Assembly (NCBI RefSeq): GCF_003003285.1
Contig: NZ_PVTP01000010.1
Location: 62,001-126,000 of the forward strand
Direction: 5' to 3'
Length of the DNA stretch: 64,000 bases
Source: Yoonia maritima
GTDB taxonomy: Bacteria; Pseudomonadota; Alphaproteobacteria; Rhodobacterales; Rhodobacteraceae
In this document: in pieces, positions 1 to 9,663 of the stretch
Position numbering within the stretch: the stretch's first letter is position 1
Layout: every line of letters begins with the position of its first letter
Translations under genes and position numbers: made by a program
Notes under the pieces: generated by a model
Seen by the model: the letters and a program-made list of their open reading frames with translations, nothing else
The model's database searches: none
What the model was told of the DNA's origin: nothing

Positions 1-53
1 TAAAGCACCCATTGAAAGTATCGCGCTCTGTGTAACCTAAGCCCGTGGCGACG

Positions 54-542
54 TCACGCGCTCTTCTTCTTGGGGCTGGATTTGTGATCTTCGCCCAAAA
101 ACGCAAGGCCAACGGCCCCAATAAAGATCGCGACATCAGCGATGTTGAAGGAATAGGGGTTGTTGAAACCACAGCAGGACATGTTCAGGAAATCGGCGAC
201 TGCGCCATAGAAAATCCGGTCAACGACGTTACCGATTGCACCACCAATCAGAAAACCCGCTGACATGTAGACCCATTTCGATCCACCGTTTTTACGCAGC
301 CACCAAAGGACTGCGGCCGAGATGACGACCGCAAGCCCAATAAGAACCCAACGCATGTCGAAACCGGAAAATAGGCCAAAGTTGACCCCACGATTCCAAG
401 CCATCTGGAATTCAAGGTAGGGCGGGAAGACCTCGATCTTGCCCCGCCCGGGATTTCCCAGACCAAGCCAATGCACCACGTAGTATTTGCTGGCTTGATC
501 CAGCAGCAGCACCCATAGCCCGGCCCAGAAAGTTAGACGCAT
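54..542 (-). CDS. lspA: Lipoprotein signal peptidase II
   Basis: This inner-membrane aspartyl protease removes the signal peptide from diacylglyceryl-modified prolipoproteins. The 162-residue length is normal for the family. The two catalytic aspartates lie in the conserved contexts GNVVDR (about residue 108) and FNIADV (about residue 136), and an N-terminal segment with LLDQASK matches the family. Several hydrophobic segments fit a four-helix membrane protein. The tail is lysine-rich (SSPKKKSA). It starts 9 bases downstream of purH on the same strand, so it is probably the last gene of a heparinase-purH-lspA operon. Bases 1-53, downstream of its stop, hold no gene I can support because the window edge cuts the region. 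Confidence 0.97.
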   Translation of the reverse strand: MRLTFWAGLWVLLLDQASKYYVVHWLGLGNPGRGKIEVFPPYLEFQMAWNRGVNFGLFSGFDMRWVLIGLAVVISAAVLWWLRKNGGSKWVYMSAGFLIGGAIGNVVDRIFYGAVADFLNMSCCGFNNPYSFNIADVAIFIGAVGLAFLGEDHKSSPKKKSA

Positions 543-551
543 ATCCGCCCC

Positions 552-2141
552 TTAGTGTTTAAAGTGGCGCATGCCGGTAAAGACCATCGCGATCCCGGCT
601 TCGTCAGCTGCGGCGATGACTTCGTCGTCGCGCATTGAACCACCCGGCTGGATCACACATGTCGCACCAGCTGCGGCGGCCTCTAGCAGACCATCAGCGA
701 ATGGGAAGAACGCGTCAGACGCAACAGCCGAACCAATGGTCAGCGGCTGTGGCAGTTCCATGGCTTCGGCCATACGCTCTGCTTTTTTCGCAGCGATCAG
801 GGCAGAGTCCAGACGTGACATCTGGCCAGCGCCTACGCCAACGGTTGCTTTGTCTTTGACGTAGACAATCGCGTTGGATTTCACGTGTTTCGCGACTTTC
901 CATGCGAACAACAGGTCTGACATCTGTTCGTCTGTTGGCGCAACTTTGGTCACAACTTTCAGGTCGTCCATGCCAACGTAACCAGTGTCTTTGTCCTGAA
1001 CCAACATGCCACCGGCGACCTGACGGTATGTGGTGATTGGTGTTTTTGGATCAGGCAGTGCCTCTGTTGTCAGAAGACGCAGGTTTTTCTTGGCAGCGAA
1101 TACAGCTTTGGCCGCGTCTGATGCACCGGGGGCGATCACGACTTCGGTAAAGATTTCGACGATTGCCTTGGCTGTTTCTTCGTCCAACGGCTGGTTCAAC
1201 GCCACGATCCCACCAAAGGCAGAAGTCCGGTCGCAATCGAATGCGTTTTTATATGCCTCAAGCAAGGTAGCACCACGTGCGACGCCGCAAGGGTTTGCGT
1301 GTTTGATGATCGCGACGGCTGGGCCGTCCGCAGGGTCGAATTCTGCCACCAATTCAAACGCAGCGTCTGTGTCGTTGATGTTGTTATACGACAGAGCTTT
1401 ACCTTGGTGCACAACGGCGGTCGCAACGCCGGGGCGGTTTGTGCCGTCGGTGTAGAACGCAGCAGACTGGTGGCTGTTTTCGCCGTAGCGCATGGTTTGC
1501 TTGAATGTGCCGCTGAACGAACGACGGCGTGGCTCATTCTGGCCAATCGCGCCAGCCATCCAAGTGCTAACGGCAGTGTCATACGCAGCTGTACGTGCAT
1601 AGGCGGTTTGGGCAAGACGTTGGCGCAGCGCCATTGTTGTTTGGCCGTCATTCGCATCTAGCTCTGCCAGAACCGCATCGTAATCTTCGACATCAGTCAC
1701 AACAGTGACAAACGCGTGGTTTTTCGCAGCAGAACGGATCATTGCTGGGCCACCAATGTCGATGTTTTCGATGCAAGCCGCGTAATCGCCGCCTTTGGCT
1801 ACGGTTTCCTCAAAAGGGTACAGGTTCACGACCAACAGATCGATTGGGCCGATGTTATGTTCGACCATCGCATCGCGGTGTCCATCTAGATCGCGGCGGG
1901 CCAGCAGGCCACCGTGAACAACGGGGTGTAGCGTTTTCACGCGGCCGTCCATCATTTCTGGGAAGCCAGTGACATCAGCCACATCGCGAACTTCTAGTCC
2001 TGCATCGCGCAATGCTTGGGCAGAGCCGCCAGTGGACAGCAATTCAACGCCGCGATCAGCAAGCGCGCGCGCAAGATCAACAAGTCCAGTTTTGTCGGAT
2101 ACAGAAAGAAGCGCGCGGCGCAGTGGTGCAAGGTCGGTCAT
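552..2141 (-). CDS. purH: Bifunctional AICAR transformylase / IMP cyclohydrolase
   Basis: PurH catalyses the last two steps of de novo purine synthesis, AICAR to FAICAR to IMP, in the cytosol. The 529-residue length is standard. The N-terminal MGS-like cyclohydrolase domain begins with [11 protein letters not shown] and contains GRVKTLHP. The C-terminal transformylase domain contains the conserved NPCGVA and a C-terminal [10 protein letters not shown]. The ATG overlaps the stop of the upstream heparinase-like gene by 4 bases (ATGA), which implies translational coupling. Nothing looks unusual in the protein. Confidence 0.98.
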   Translation of the reverse strand: MTDLAPLRRALLSVSDKTGLVDLARALADRGVELLSTGGSAQALRDAGLEVRDVADVTGFPEMMDGRVKTLHPVVHGGLLARRDLDGHRDAMVEHNIGPIDLLVVNLYPFEETVAKGGDYAACIENIDIGGPAMIRSAAKNHAFVTVVTDVEDYDAVLAELDANDGQTTMALRQRLAQTAYARTAAYDTAVSTWMAGAIGQNEPRRRSFSGTFKQTMRYGENSHQSAAFYTDGTNRPGVATAVVHQGKALSYNNINDTDAAFELVAEFDPADGPAVAIIKHANPCGVARGATLLEAYKNAFDCDRTSAFGGIVALNQPLDEETAKAIVEIFTEVVIAPGASDAAKAVFAAKKNLRLLTTEALPDPKTPITTYRQVAGGMLVQDKDTGYVGMDDLKVVTKVAPTDEQMSDLLFAWKVAKHVKSNAIVYVKDKATVGVGAGQMSRLDSALIAAKKAERMAEAMELPQPLTIGSAVASDAFFPFADGLLEAAAAGATCVIQPGGSMRDDEVIAAADEAGIAMVFTGMRHFKH

Positions 2142-3874
2142 TCAAAGTCCCCAGGTGTATATTCCACGTCGTCCACAAGATCGGTCTGGACAAGATCACG
2201 CAGGGCAGTCGGCGTATCTTGCGCCTTGGCCAGAGACCAACGGACGCGTGTCGCATAGGACATCGCGCGCCCAGATAAAACCACTTGATGCGTGCCAAGC
2301 GGCCTTAATCGACCATTTTGTAGGTAAACTGAGGGGATAATCGACAGCTCAGCGGCACCATCATGGGTAAATACCCATGTTTCGCCTGATTTGAGTGCAA
2401 GGAACACGTTTTGATGATCTAATGTCGCAGTGACGTCTGGGTGCAGGTGAAACCTGATTTTATAGCCCACACCATCGGTGCCACGCGCGGCGTCAAACTT
2501 TGCATCATCAGTATCGTCGAGCGTGGTTAGCAGGTCTTCACAAGTGAGTTGCCTGCCATCGATGGATAGTTGTAATATTCGCGCGTGGGTCAATCCATGG
2601 CCGGTTTGGTATCCGTTGTGTGATAGCTCGGCGCATCGTCCGCCTTCGACAATGGGTGCGTTGTAACGCACGGTGTCAGGCGTTTCGCTTAGTTCTGCGT
2701 TGTCAGTGTTCAGGCGCGAAGATGACACACCGTCAAGACCTAGCGTGGAATGGCTTGCCGTTGCACGGCTCGCACGCCGCCATTCAGCCCCAAAGCGTGC
2801 GCCAGAACCGCTGTTGACGATGATCGGCCGACGGCCAGAGTTTAGTTCAAACCCTAACGTACTTGCGTGCCCTTTGAGAGATGCAGCGCCGGTCGGCGGA
2901 GGGGAGGCATCGATGATAAGTGACGTGCGCCCGCCTGTTAGTTTCGCAAATCCCATATGCAAGCCCACATCCGGTGCCGTCCTAACGCCGGAATCCGCGA
3001 AAGCCTGATCGAGCCAACCTTCAAGTCCCGACCCGCCACCGTGAAACCGTGTTAGGCTTCCATCACTATGTCGAAGTGCGCGCAATGTCGGTACGGTTGT
3101 ATCGATCGCTTGAACGATGCTGCGTGGAATACGCCGTTTTGCGTAGGTTAGTGTCTGTGCCGCAAGGTTTAATAGGGTCAGGATTTCCAATAATTCTTCG
3201 GGATTGCGCGTGGCAATCGCCCCATCGCTGGAAATTTGTGATGCGCATTCAGCCGCGAGCGCTTTGACGGCGCTGTCGACATGGCGGTCCATGCCACTCA
3301 GCATGAGGCCAGCATAGATAAGGCCAGCCAAGGTTTCGAACCGTGCAAGCCCATGTGGGGCAGCCACCCAGCGTCGCGATAAAAACAGGGTTTGCTGCCC
3401 AAGTGAACGCATGAATTGATCCGTGGCGGGCTGATCTTGTCCGCGCAAGATGAAAGGGCCGTGATTGATAAACCGTGTTAACCTGCGCCCGGTAACACTT
3501 GGTTCCCAGCCTGCGCTTCGTCCATTTCCGTACCGTTTAATCCAATCATAAACCCATGTTTGGGCACGGGTCCGTGCCTTTTCATCGCCAACCGCAACAA
3601 GGTCATCCATCCAAGCAGAGCCGTGGATCTCGTTCATCACATCTGGATTATCATGCGCGATGTCCCAGATTGATAGGTTGGGACCTTCAACGAATAGGCC
3701 AGAAAATAGAAAATTGCCGGTAATCAATTGCCGGCCACGGCCGACGGCACCAATTGTGCGCGGTTCGGGCGGTGTTACGAAGCTTGGTGTTACATCAGAA
3801 AACGCCGCACGCCGGGCGTGCACCCGGTTCATAAATGTCGTCCGGCGATCCCGCCATGTGGTCGCTTTTGCCAA
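2138..3874 (-). CDS. Heparinase II/III family protein
   Basis: This 578-residue protein resembles the heparinase II/III-like proteins found next to purH and rsmB in Rhodobacterales. The N-terminal half is an alpha-helical toroid of the alginate-lyase type (about residues 60-270, with GNFLFSG and [10 protein letters not shown]). The C-terminal half is a beta-rich heparinase domain (about 310-560, with [21 protein letters not shown] and [12 protein letters not shown]). The true substrate is unknown; polysaccharide lyase activity is inferred from the family. The start used is TTG, since no ATG occurs until codon 15, so the exact N-terminus is uncertain. The 137 bases between this gene and rsmB hold no gene I can support. 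Confidence 0.85.
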   Translation of the reverse strand: MAKATTWRDRRTTFMNRVHARRAAFSDVTPSFVTPPEPRTIGAVGRGRQLITGNFLFSGLFVEGPNLSIWDIAHDNPDVMNEIHGSAWMDDLVAVGDEKARTRAQTWVYDWIKRYGNGRSAGWEPSVTGRRLTRFINHGPFILRGQDQPATDQFMRSLGQQTLFLSRRWVAAPHGLARFETLAGLIYAGLMLSGMDRHVDSAVKALAAECASQISSDGAIATRNPEELLEILTLLNLAAQTLTYAKRRIPRSIVQAIDTTVPTLRALRHSDGSLTRFHGGGSGLEGWLDQAFADSGVRTAPDVGLHMGFAKLTGGRTSLIIDASPPPTGAASLKGHASTLGFELNSGRRPIIVNSGSGARFGAEWRRASRATASHSTLGLDGVSSSRLNTDNAELSETPDTVRYNAPIVEGGRCAELSHNGYQTGHGLTHARILQLSIDGRQLTCEDLLTTLDDTDDAKFDAARGTDGVGYKIRFHLHPDVTATLDHQNVFLALKSGETWVFTHDGAAELSIIPSVYLQNGRLRPLGTHQVVLSGRAMSYATRVRWSLAKAQDTPTALRDLVQTDLVDDVEYTPGDFE

Positions 3875-4011
3875 TTCTGCGCTGCCTCGGCCAATTGTTA
3901 TTGAGCGCAGGATAGGAAATGATTGCCGTTAAGTCACTAAAACTTCTTAGCCTAAGCGTGGACCCGCCAAGGCTATGATGTCGTTTGAAAAAAACACGTC
4001 CTATGAATGGA

Positions 4012-5286
4012 TTATTCTGCTTTTTGTAGAACGGCCACATAAAACCCGTCCATTCCACCAAGGTCGGACCAGTAATCAGGGCGCAGACGTAGCCCGCCCT
4101 CTTGGGTGATCCATTCTGGATCGACCCCGGGAATGCGCAGTACATCAGTATCAACCGTCAGCCCCGAATGGCGTGACAGTGCTTCTTCGACTTGGACTTC
4201 GCCTTCGTCGGGTAGCAATGAACAGGTGCAAAACACCAGCCGTCCGCCGGGTTTCAGCAAACCCAGCGCGTGATCAATCATCGTTTCTTGTTGGTCGATC
4301 AGTGCGCCGAACTCGGAGCCATCTTTTGCGTAGGGCAGGTCAGGGTGCCGACGAATAGTTCCGGTTGCTGAACAGGGTGCGTCCAACAAGATTGCGTCAA
4401 ACCCAGTTTCTTCAAACGCAAATGCGTCGCTAACTACGGTGCGAGCCTTAAGGCCGACACGCGTTAGGTTCTCTTGTACCCGCTCCATGCGCCGTTCGGA
4501 CAAGTCTACTGCGGTGACATCTGCACCTGCGGCAGCCAACTGCATTGCTTTGCCGCCGGGGGCTGCACAAAGATCGAGAACCTTACGGCCTTTCACATCA
4601 CCCAGCAGTTTTACTGGAATAGCTGCGGCAGCATCTTGGACCCACCATTCGCCCGCATCATATCCGGGCAACGACGTCACCTGACCAGCGTTTGTGACAC
4701 GTACGGAACCCGTTGGTAGAACGGTGCCGCCAGTTGCCTTGGCTACAGCGTCGGCATCTGTCTTTGCTGTTAGATCAAGTGGAGCGCCACTAAAGTGTGC
4801 TGCTTCCATGCCAACAACTGCCTCGCGGCCCCATGCCGCGACCAATGGCTGGCGTAGCCAACCGGGTGTCAACGGAACTGCACGCTTTTCCCAGCCCTCG
4901 GGGCCTTCAGCCGCGATTTTACGCAGGACCGCGTTGGTCAGGCCCTTCATCGCTTGCGTGCGTTTGTTCCGCCCCACGATTTCAACATAGGCATTCACGA
5001 CGCCATGCGCCGCTTCGCCACCGCACAGTTCGATAACCCCAAGGCGAAGCGCATTCATCACGTGATCTGGTGGCGTCTTTTTAAGGTATGGCTTTAGCAT
5101 CCGGTCGGCACGGTCCAACCCACGCAACGCGTCTGTCGCTAGGCGTTGGGCGCGCGCGCGGTCATCATTCGCTAGCTGGTTCAAGGCGCCGCCAGCAATC
5201 AATTCTGCCATCAGGCGACCTTCGGTCGTGATCTGCATCAATAGATGATGCGCGGTACGTCGGGCAGGCAAACCTGTTTGATTCAT
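4012..5286 (-). CDS. rsmB: 16S rRNA (cytosine-5)-methyltransferase RsmB family
   Basis: This predicted SAM-dependent rRNA m5C methyltransferase has 424 residues. The N-terminal NusB-like RNA-binding domain covers about residues 1-135 (ARRTAHHLL, VNAYVEIVGRNKRTQAMKGLTNAVLRKI). The C-terminal methyltransferase domain has the SAM-binding VLDLCAAPGGKAMQLA. It carries both cysteines of the m5C family: DAPCSATG and the nucleophile motif FCTCSLLPDEGE. Divergent from the SDH assembly factor gene, with 68 bases between the two starts. Assignment to position 967 specifically is by family and not visible in the sequence. Confidence 0.93.
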   Translation of the reverse strand: MNQTGLPARRTAHHLLMQITTEGRLMAELIAGGALNQLANDDRARAQRLATDALRGLDRADRMLKPYLKKTPPDHVMNALRLGVIELCGGEAAHGVVNAYVEIVGRNKRTQAMKGLTNAVLRKIAAEGPEGWEKRAVPLTPGWLRQPLVAAWGREAVVGMEAAHFSGAPLDLTAKTDADAVAKATGGTVLPTGSVRVTNAGQVTSLPGYDAGEWWVQDAAAAIPVKLLGDVKGRKVLDLCAAPGGKAMQLAAAGADVTAVDLSERRMERVQENLTRVGLKARTVVSDAFAFEETGFDAILLDAPCSATGTIRRHPDLPYAKDGSEFGALIDQQETMIDHALGLLKPGGRLVFCTCSLLPDEGEVQVEEALSRHSGLTVDTDVLRIPGVDPEWITQEGGLRLRPDYWSDLGGMDGFYVAVLQKAE

Positions 5287-5354
5287 GGGGTATCTCTTGA
5301 TGCTGGGTGCCAGCGGCGTATATCAAAGCCATGCCGCCGACAAGGAGAGTCCAA

Positions 5355-5531
5355 ATGCCCGATCAAGACAAAGACCAGTCTACCCCAGCGCAACGTGCAC
5401 TTGCCGAAGCCGAAGAACGACGTAAAAAAGACGCAGCGCAGGGCCTGCCGACAGAATTGGGTGGACGCGATGGCCCTGAACCGGTTCGCTTTGGTGATTG
5501 GGAACGAAAAGGGATTGCCGTCGACTTCTAA
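5355..5531 (+). CDS. DUF1674 protein, SDHAF4-like succinate dehydrogenase assembly factor
   Basis: This is a 58-residue protein of the DUF1674 / SDHAF4 family, whose members help flavinylated SdhA mature in the cytosol. The C-terminal signature GPEPVRFGDWERKGIAVDF is diagnostic. The start at 5355 is chosen because AAGGAGAG lies 5 bases upstream and the N-terminus MPDQDKDQ then matches the usual short family form; an in-frame ATG at 5307 lacks a ribosome site. The middle is highly charged (EAEERRKKDAA). It is divergent from rsmB. Confidence 0.9.
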   Translation: MPDQDKDQSTPAQRALAEAEERRKKDAAQGLPTELGGRDGPEPVRFGDWERKGIAVDF

Positions 5532-5676
5532 ACGCGGGAATCGGCAACATTTTGCCCTCTCTAAGCGGATTCCGGCATGAAATTACCGACCTAAATTATA
5601 CGTATTAGGTTTTCGTAATTCTTTGGCTACATCGGTTTTGAACCACTCACGGTTCTAACAAAAAGGGATGTAACCT

Positions 5677-5940
5677 ATGAAAATCGAGGCACTTATTACT
5701 GCGATTGCTGTGTGCGTTTCTTCAGCCGCTTATGCGTCGGACGAATGCACTTCAGAGCTTGTAGATGTCAAACTTGAGCAGGCAAAAGAAGCAATCCAAA
5801 TCATCGGCCAAAACGACCCCGATCTTATGTTTGCTGTGGTAAGCGAGTTTCAAGAAAATATAACTGTTGCCAAAGCTTCTGTTGAAATGGCACCGCTTTG
5901 CGAGACATATGACGCTGTGATCGCAGCTGTCGAAGGGTAA
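5677..5940 (+). CDS. Small secreted/periplasmic protein, unknown function
   Basis: This 87-residue protein has a clear Sec signal peptide. A hydrophobic stretch, ALITAIAVCVSSAAYA, ends in an AxA-type cleavage site at about residue 20. The mature part is about 67 residues, mainly helical and acidic, with two cysteines (one near the new N-terminus, one near the C-terminus in PLCETYD) that could form a disulphide in the periplasm. AAAGGGATG lies just upstream of the ATG. A strong terminator follows, so it is probably monocistronic. I do not recognise a family. Confidence 0.75.
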   Translation: MKIEALITAIAVCVSSAAYASDECTSELVDVKLEQAKEAIQIIGQNDPDLMFAVVSEFQENITVAKASVEMAPLCETYDAVIAAVEG

Positions 5941-5949
5941 ATTGTTTCG

Positions 5950-5978
5950 GCAAGGGGGCACTTTGTTCCCTTGCTTTT
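5950..5978 (+). terminator. Intrinsic terminator after the small secreted protein
   Basis: GCAAGGG (5950-5956) pairs with CCCTTGC (5968-5974) across an 11-base loop and is followed directly by TTTT. It starts 9 bases after the stop at 5940. Confidence 0.6.
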
Positions 5979-6114
5979 GTACCTTTGTTGGAACCAATTT
6001 GCCACTATCACCTATTTTGTAATTTTTCACTCTCTCTTTTCACGGTTAATTAGGATAATCGTGGAAAAAAATGATATCGTCATCAATGAATGGCGGTCGA
6101 TTGATGGAGAGAGC

Positions 6115-7233
6115 ATGCGTTTCACTTTGCATCGGGTCCTATTGCTGGGCCTGTCTTTGTTGACTGCTGGCTGCAGTCTTCCACGTGGTGCCGGATTTCA
6201 ATCCGAGGTTTTAGCTGCGTCAAACGCAGGCAATCGGGAGGAGGGTGAAGAGCCGGTTTACGACTTCGAAGTCATTGAAGTTACCCGCGATACCCTTCCT
6301 GTTATCAATGCTTGGCCCAACCATGATTTCCATCCATATCCTTGGATCGCAGGGCAGGAACAGCCAGCGTCATTGATCATAGCACCCGGTGACACGGTTC
6401 AATTGACGATTTGGGACGCCGAAGAAAATTCGCTTTTGTCTGGAACTGGTCAGCGTGCAACGCCTTTACAAGAAACGCAGGTCGGGTCTGATGGTCGTAT
6501 CTTTGTACCTTATATTGGTGACATGCGGATTTCCGGCATGTCTGCGATGACCGCGCGCGCGCGTGTTGAAGAAGAACTGAGCAAAACGATCCCGTCTGCA
6601 CAAGTCCAGCTTGTCGTGACGCCGGGACGCCAAAATATGGCGAACCTAGCTTCTGGAGTGGGTGCGCCTGGTTTATATGAATTGCCTGACCGAAACTTTA
6701 AGCTATTAGATTTGCTTTCACTGGCTGGTGGTGCGAACCCTGCCCTTGCAAACCCACAGGTGCGTTTGATCCGGGATGGTCGAACTTATGGCATATCGCT
6801 TGAGCGGCTGTTGGAAGAACCTGCCCAAAACACAACCATGCGAGGCGGTGATCGGGTTATGATCATTGCGGATGATCGCAAATTTTTGTCATTGGGTGCG
6901 ACGGGCACCGAAGCCGTGCACGAGATCACGGAAAAAGACATGACCGCGCTTGAAGCAATGTCACGTGTCGGTGGCGTTAGTGACGGGACCGCAAACCCAA
7001 AGGGGATTCTAATTATGCGCGAATATGATGCGTCAGTTGTGCGGGACGATACGACAGGCCCCGCGCAAGAACGCGTTGTGTTTACGATAGACTTAACTTC
7101 TGCTGACGGTCTTTTCTCGGCTGGCAAGTTCATCATCCAAGATGACGATCTAATCTATGGCACCGAAAGTGCACTTGGGCCCGCGCTCACTGTATTTGGA
7201 CTGGGTCAGTCAATCGCATCGCTTGCAAACTGA
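6115..7233 (+). CDS. Polysaccharide biosynthesis/export lipoprotein (Wza/OtnA type)
   Basis: This is an outer-membrane polysaccharide export protein of the Poly_export family, about 372 residues. The start at 6115 is chosen because GGAGAG precedes it and the protein then opens with a lipoprotein signal (MRFTLHRVLLLGLSLLTAGC; lipobox LTAGC). Domains: the Poly_export beta domain at about residues 90-180 (ISPGDTVQLTIWD-like sequence, VGSDGRIFVPYIGDMRISG), then SLBB repeats (APGLYELPDRNFKLLDLLSLAGG and a second near LEAMSRVGGVSDG). It would form the export channel for a capsule or EPS. No Wzc/Wzx/Wzy or glycosyltransferase genes lie beside it, but the nucleotide-sugar genes that follow support an EPS role. 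Confidence 0.9.
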   Translation: MRFTLHRVLLLGLSLLTAGCSLPRGAGFQSEVLAASNAGNREEGEEPVYDFEVIEVTRDTLPVINAWPNHDFHPYPWIAGQEQPASLIIAPGDTVQLTIWDAEENSLLSGTGQRATPLQETQVGSDGRIFVPYIGDMRISGMSAMTARARVEEELSKTIPSAQVQLVVTPGRQNMANLASGVGAPGLYELPDRNFKLLDLLSLAGGANPALANPQVRLIRDGRTYGISLERLLEEPAQNTTMRGGDRVMIIADDRKFLSLGATGTEAVHEITEKDMTALEAMSRVGGVSDGTANPKGILIMREYDASVVRDDTTGPAQERVVFTIDLTSADGLFSAGKFIIQDDDLIYGTESALGPALTVFGLGQSIASLAN

Positions 7234-7238
7234 CTGCT

Positions 7239-9461
7239 TCAGAACAACGCAATATCATCGGCAAGCGCGCTGGGATCGGTCACGTCTTCGATCACCAGCG
7301 CATCACCGCCACCGAAATCTATCGTCATCTGACTGCCATCGAGATGTCCGTAGACCAAAAGCAAATCATCAACTGAGGTAAGTCCGGTCCACAGGTCCGG
7401 GCTGAGGGTGATGTGATCTTCGCCTTGGGTGAAGTCGCTGATCGTGTCGATGCCCCCATTGAAGATGAACTCATCTGCGCCGGCATCACCGAATAAAATG
7501 TCATTTCCAGCACCGCCGTCAATCACGTCATTGCCGGCGCCACCGCGTAAAATATCTTGCCCGGTGCCGCCATTCAGGGTGTCTGCGCCAGCGCCACCAA
7601 ACAGAATGTCTGCACCAACGCCACCAAATAGCGTATCACTGCCGCTTCGGCCTAGAAGTGTATCATTACCGTCTTCGCCAGAAATGATATCATTCCCGCC
7701 GCCGCCTATGATGACATCGTTGGCAACGTCACCATTTAAGTTATCGTCGGTGTCCTGCCCTATGATAACGGGTGCGTACCCCGCTGATGTATCAGCGTGT
7801 CCACCCATAGCATCGCGCAACTCGTTAAGGTTTCCAGTTGTGATGACACCGATGCCGGTCACCGGATTAATGACTGCGGGATCGTCATTATCGACGGTTG
7901 GGGGATCAAGGTCGGGCGGAGGCGTATATGGTCCAGGGTACCCGGGCGTCACAGTCTGCGGAATGCGCGTAATTCCAATCAAGTCGGCGTTGGTGAAATC
8001 GCGGTAGTCGATAGGTCGACCGTCCACACTTTGAACGATTAATACCTCTTCTCCGTAACTGACCTGAACGCCGTTTGTTAGCATTGTCATCGTCAGCTGA
8101 CTTGCGTCACGCAGCATCGGCCAAAGGGATAAATCAATGGTATCTTCGCCCAGCGAAAAGTCAGTGATCGTGTCTGTCGCGCCATCTGCGGACAAGATAA
8201 ACACGTCAGCACCCGCCCCACCGGTTAGCGTATCGCTGCCACGGCCATCGCGTAGAATATCGTCACCTGCACCACCAAATATGACATCATTCCCAAGCTG
8301 ACCTTGTAATATATCACCCCCATCCGACCCTAGCAGTACGCCACCTGCAAGGGTTGCTGTCGCGGTTACGCCTGCTGGTCCCGTTGAAAACCGCAGTTTT
8401 GTTATCCCGATTTCACTGCTGCTTGCGACGTAGATATCTAAACCGTTTCCATGTCCGTTGACCGCAAGCGCACTAATGTTGTCTAAGCCCATTTCTGTCG
8501 TGTCGGCGATGTGGCCGCGCGGCAAAAGTTGACCACCTTCAAGCAGAATAAACACGCTTATCCCGTCATCTGCCCCGCCTGCGATGACAAAGGTTTGCCC
8601 ATTATGATTGATTACCTCTAGCGCTGAAATTCCACCGAAGCGTGTCTCAAGACCATCGAGCACATGATCGCGCAAGATCATATTGCCGTCTGGATTTAGC
8701 TGCATGACCGAAATGCTGTCGCTTCCGGCAGCCCCCAACAGCACATAGGTCTGCCCGTTCACGACGGTGGTTGTCATCACTGTTGGTACATCAATCCAAA
8801 GTTCTTGATCAGTCCCTAGATTGTCAACGGCTGATAGCGCTCCGGTTTGGTCAATTGACCAGCTGGTAACGCCATTGCCTGTCATACTGGCGGTTAAAAG
8901 AAAGTTTTGCCCATCTATTGCTGTGGTGGTCGTCGCCGATATTTGGTCGGTATATGTACCTGCAATTCCAGCCGTTGTTGTTTGCGCGGAAATTGTACCT
9001 GATCTGTCGAAGGTGATTTGCCCTAAACCATCTGCACCAACCAGACCTCCGTAAACAGCAAATCTGCTTGTTCCTAAATCCACAGTGGTGAAATGTTGAT
9101 ACCCGGTCAGTTGCTCGACCGATACAGCCGTATCGAGGTTAAATGCGCCGTTCGAATCAAGCGTGATAATTTGCGGAGCCGATTGGGTGCCGCCTCCGCT
9201 GAACAGCGTGACAATGCCATCATCGTTCAGCACGCTCAGGTTCGCTACACTACCAGCTTGCAGCGTTCCGTCAAAAGCTTGGCTATCAATATTCGCGGGT
9301 GTTGTTCCATCGATGTTCCAACTGCTTAGAACACCGCTACCGTCAGTGGTGCTGTACAAAACTTGTCTGCCGTTAACTAAAACCAAAGCAAGGTCTGTTA
9401 CATGTGAATGTGCGAACGCGGCCCCAGAATTGAGGTAAGTTATCAAAGTGATTTGTGACAT
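7239..9461 (-). CDS. RTX calcium-binding repeat protein with N-terminal beta-propeller-like region
   Basis: This 740-residue protein is a predicted type I secretion substrate. Residues about 1-370 form a repetitive beta-rich region with recurring LTxxxxxG / SxWxID-type blocks that resembles a seven-bladed propeller; no catalytic motif is recognisable. Two RTX arrays of GGxGxDxLx nonapeptides follow, at about 385-425 and about 560-660, each followed by the DxITDFxxGEDxIxL capping motif seen in serralysin C-termini. There is no Sec signal. The hydrophobic C-terminal end fits T1SS secretion. It is convergent with the export lipoprotein (5 bases between stops) and divergent from manB. A role in surface or matrix adhesion is inference. 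Confidence 0.85.
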   Translation of the reverse strand: MSQITLITYLNSGAAFAHSHVTDLALVLVNGRQVLYSTTDGSGVLSSWNIDGTTPANIDSQAFDGTLQAGSVANLSVLNDDGIVTLFSGGGTQSAPQIITLDSNGAFNLDTAVSVEQLTGYQHFTTVDLGTSRFAVYGGLVGADGLGQITFDRSGTISAQTTTAGIAGTYTDQISATTTTAIDGQNFLLTASMTGNGVTSWSIDQTGALSAVDNLGTDQELWIDVPTVMTTTVVNGQTYVLLGAAGSDSISVMQLNPDGNMILRDHVLDGLETRFGGISALEVINHNGQTFVIAGGADDGISVFILLEGGQLLPRGHIADTTEMGLDNISALAVNGHGNGLDIYVASSSEIGITKLRFSTGPAGVTATATLAGGVLLGSDGGDILQGQLGNDVIFGGAGDDILRDGRGSDTLTGGAGADVFILSADGATDTITDFSLGEDTIDLSLWPMLRDASQLTMTMLTNGVQVSYGEEVLIVQSVDGRPIDYRDFTNADLIGITRIPQTVTPGYPGPYTPPPDLDPPTVDNDDPAVINPVTGIGVITTGNLNELRDAMGGHADTSAGYAPVIIGQDTDDNLNGDVANDVIIGGGGNDIISGEDGNDTLLGRSGSDTLFGGVGADILFGGAGADTLNGGTGQDILRGGAGNDVIDGGAGNDILFGDAGADEFIFNGGIDTISDFTQGEDHITLSPDLWTGLTSVDDLLLVYGHLDGSQMTIDFGGGDALVIEDVTDPSALADDIALF

Positions 9462-9663
9462 GTGTGGTCCCCCCAGGACCTGAAACAGTCGTCTGGGGTT
9501 CAGTATTGCGCTGTGGGTCGTCGCTTGCGTGTTTCAAATGCGGCAGGACTGGGGATATTGCCTTGAAATTGCTTAAATATTTTGGCGAATTTTACCGAAT
9601 TCTACTCGCGCATCAGCTGCTTTTGTCCGTGCGGAAATCTGTTATTTTTAACGACGAAAGTTT
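9462..9663. promoter_or_regulatory. Divergent intergenic region between the RTX gene and phosphomannomutase
   Basis: The 202 bases separate two divergent starts and must hold both promoters. The half next to manB is AT-rich (9575-9660). A short inverted repeat GAATT-ttaccg-AATTC lies at 9587-9602 and could be an operator half-site pair. I cannot assign -35/-10 boxes with confidence. Confidence 0.3.

Noticed and set aside
7429..8007. Repetitive frame in the RTX region read as a plus-strand protein or as a CRISPR-like array
   Set aside because: The periodicity comes from GGxGxDxLx nonapeptide codons on the minus strand; repeat units are imperfect with no unique spacers.
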